Part shown: piece after piece, positions 5,053 to 5,453 of the stretch
Layout: each line of letters begins with the position of its first letter
How positions within the stretch are numbered: position 1 is the stretch's first letter
NCBI GenBank assembly: GCA_003525045.1
Contig: DQGF01000332.1
Location: forward strand, 2,089-7,541
Source of the DNA: Pseudomonas sp.
Lineage (GTDB): Bacteria > Pseudomonadota > Gammaproteobacteria > Pseudomonadales > Pseudomonadaceae
DNA: 5,453 nucleotides
Reading direction: 5' to 3'
Translations under genes and position numbers: made by a program
The notes under the pieces: generated by a model
Told to the model about the DNA's origin: nothing
What the model saw: only the letters and a program-made list of their open reading frames with translations
The model's database searches: none

Positions 5053-5453
5053 ATGAGTTTGCTCAATATCGGGATGTCGGGTCTGGCTGCAGGCCAATCC
5101 TCGTTGATGACAACCGGCAATAACATTGCCAATGTCGACACCGCCGGGTACTCGCGCCAGCAAACGGTGCAGGGCAGCAAATCCTCGCAGCAGTTCGGCA
5201 ATGTGTTCATCGGCACCGGCACGACGCTGGCCGATGTGCGTCGGGTGTACAACAGCTATCTCGATGCGCAGTTGCAGACCACCACTTCACTCAACAGCGA
5301 TGCGGCGGCGTATCTGGGGCAGGTCACACCACTTGATACCTTGTTGTCAGACAGCGGCACTGGCCTCAATGGCGCCCTGACCAAGTTCTTCGCGTCGGTG
5401 CAGAACGTCAACGCCAAACCCGGTGACGACGCGTCCCGCCAGTTGCTGCTCAG
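5053..5453 (+). CDS. flgK: Flagellar hook-filament junction protein FlgK (HAP1), 5' part
   Basis: FlgK is the first junction protein, added to the hook tip after hook completion and exported through the flagellar type III system; FlgL and then flagellin follow. Only the first 133 codons are present; the gene runs off the right edge in an open frame. The visible part starts MSLLNIGMSGLAAGQ and carries the axial-protein signature NNIANVDTAGYSRQ at 23-36, where Y replaces the F of FlgF/FlgG as is usual in FlgK. Next come VFIGTGTTLADVRRVYNSYLDAQL (51-74) and the helical D0/D1 region with LDTLLSDSGTGLNGALTKFFASVQNV, both typical FlgK. AAGGG at 5040-5044 is 8 bases before the ATG; the gap after flgJ is 17 bases. 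It can be transcribed with the operon and perhaps also from the sigma-28 match within flgJ. Confidence 0.96.
   Translation, partial: MSLLNIGMSGLAAGQSSLMTTGNNIANVDTAGYSRQQTVQGSKSSQQFGNVFIGTGTTLADVRRVYNSYLDAQLQTTTSLNSDAAAYLGQVTPLDTLLSDSGTGLNGALTKFFASVQNVNAKPGDDASRQLLL

Overview
The window is a stretch of flagellar structural operon from a GC-rich gammaproteobacterium, almost certainly a Pseudomonas and most likely of the P. fluorescens group. The grounds are the gene order flgF-flgG-flgH-flgI-flgJ-flgK, protein sequences that read as typical Pseudomonas versions (for example FlgG starting MLPALWVAKTGLSAQDTNL, and a FlgJ of over 400 residues), strong GC3 codon bias, and a Pseudomonas-type REP sequence (core TGTGGGAGCGGGCTTGCTCG) at the left edge. 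The species call is from memory of such sequences and was not searched.

Layout. Positions 1-286 are non-coding. They hold a REP doublet (inverted REP ends at 1-11 and 47-77), a GC-rich hairpin followed by five Ts (111-134) that may terminate transcription from an upstream operon, a TTTCGA-CT-TCGAAA palindrome (132-145), and a sigma-54-type -24/-12 element (GG-N10-GC, 214-231) about 10 bases before the predicted transcript start near 241. From 287 on, six genes lie on the + strand with short gaps: flgF (GTG start), flgG, flgH, flgI (begins at or just after the flgH stop), flgJ, and the first 133 codons of flgK, which runs off the right edge. The two largest gaps, flgF-flgG (45 nt) and flgG-flgH (52 nt), each contain a small hairpin before the ribosome binding site.

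The products build the outer half of the basal body in assembly order. FlgF (proximal rod) and FlgG (distal rod) extend the axle. FlgJ caps the rod and digests peptidoglycan so it can pass. FlgI (P ring) and the lipoprotein FlgH (L ring) form the bushing through the wall and outer membrane. FlgK is the first hook-filament junction protein, added after hook completion.

I find no undescribed system here; it is a conserved core locus. The observation most worth testing is a strong sigma-28 (FliA)-type promoter match inside the 3' end of flgJ (4867-4893: TCAAGAAG-N11-GCCGATAA), which could give flgK its own late promoter, as in Salmonella. Other points of interest are a FlgI with no cysteine (so no disulfide), an ambiguous flgI start (GTG 2607 or TTG 2616), the REP doublet next to the flgF promoter, and the very long FlgJ linker.
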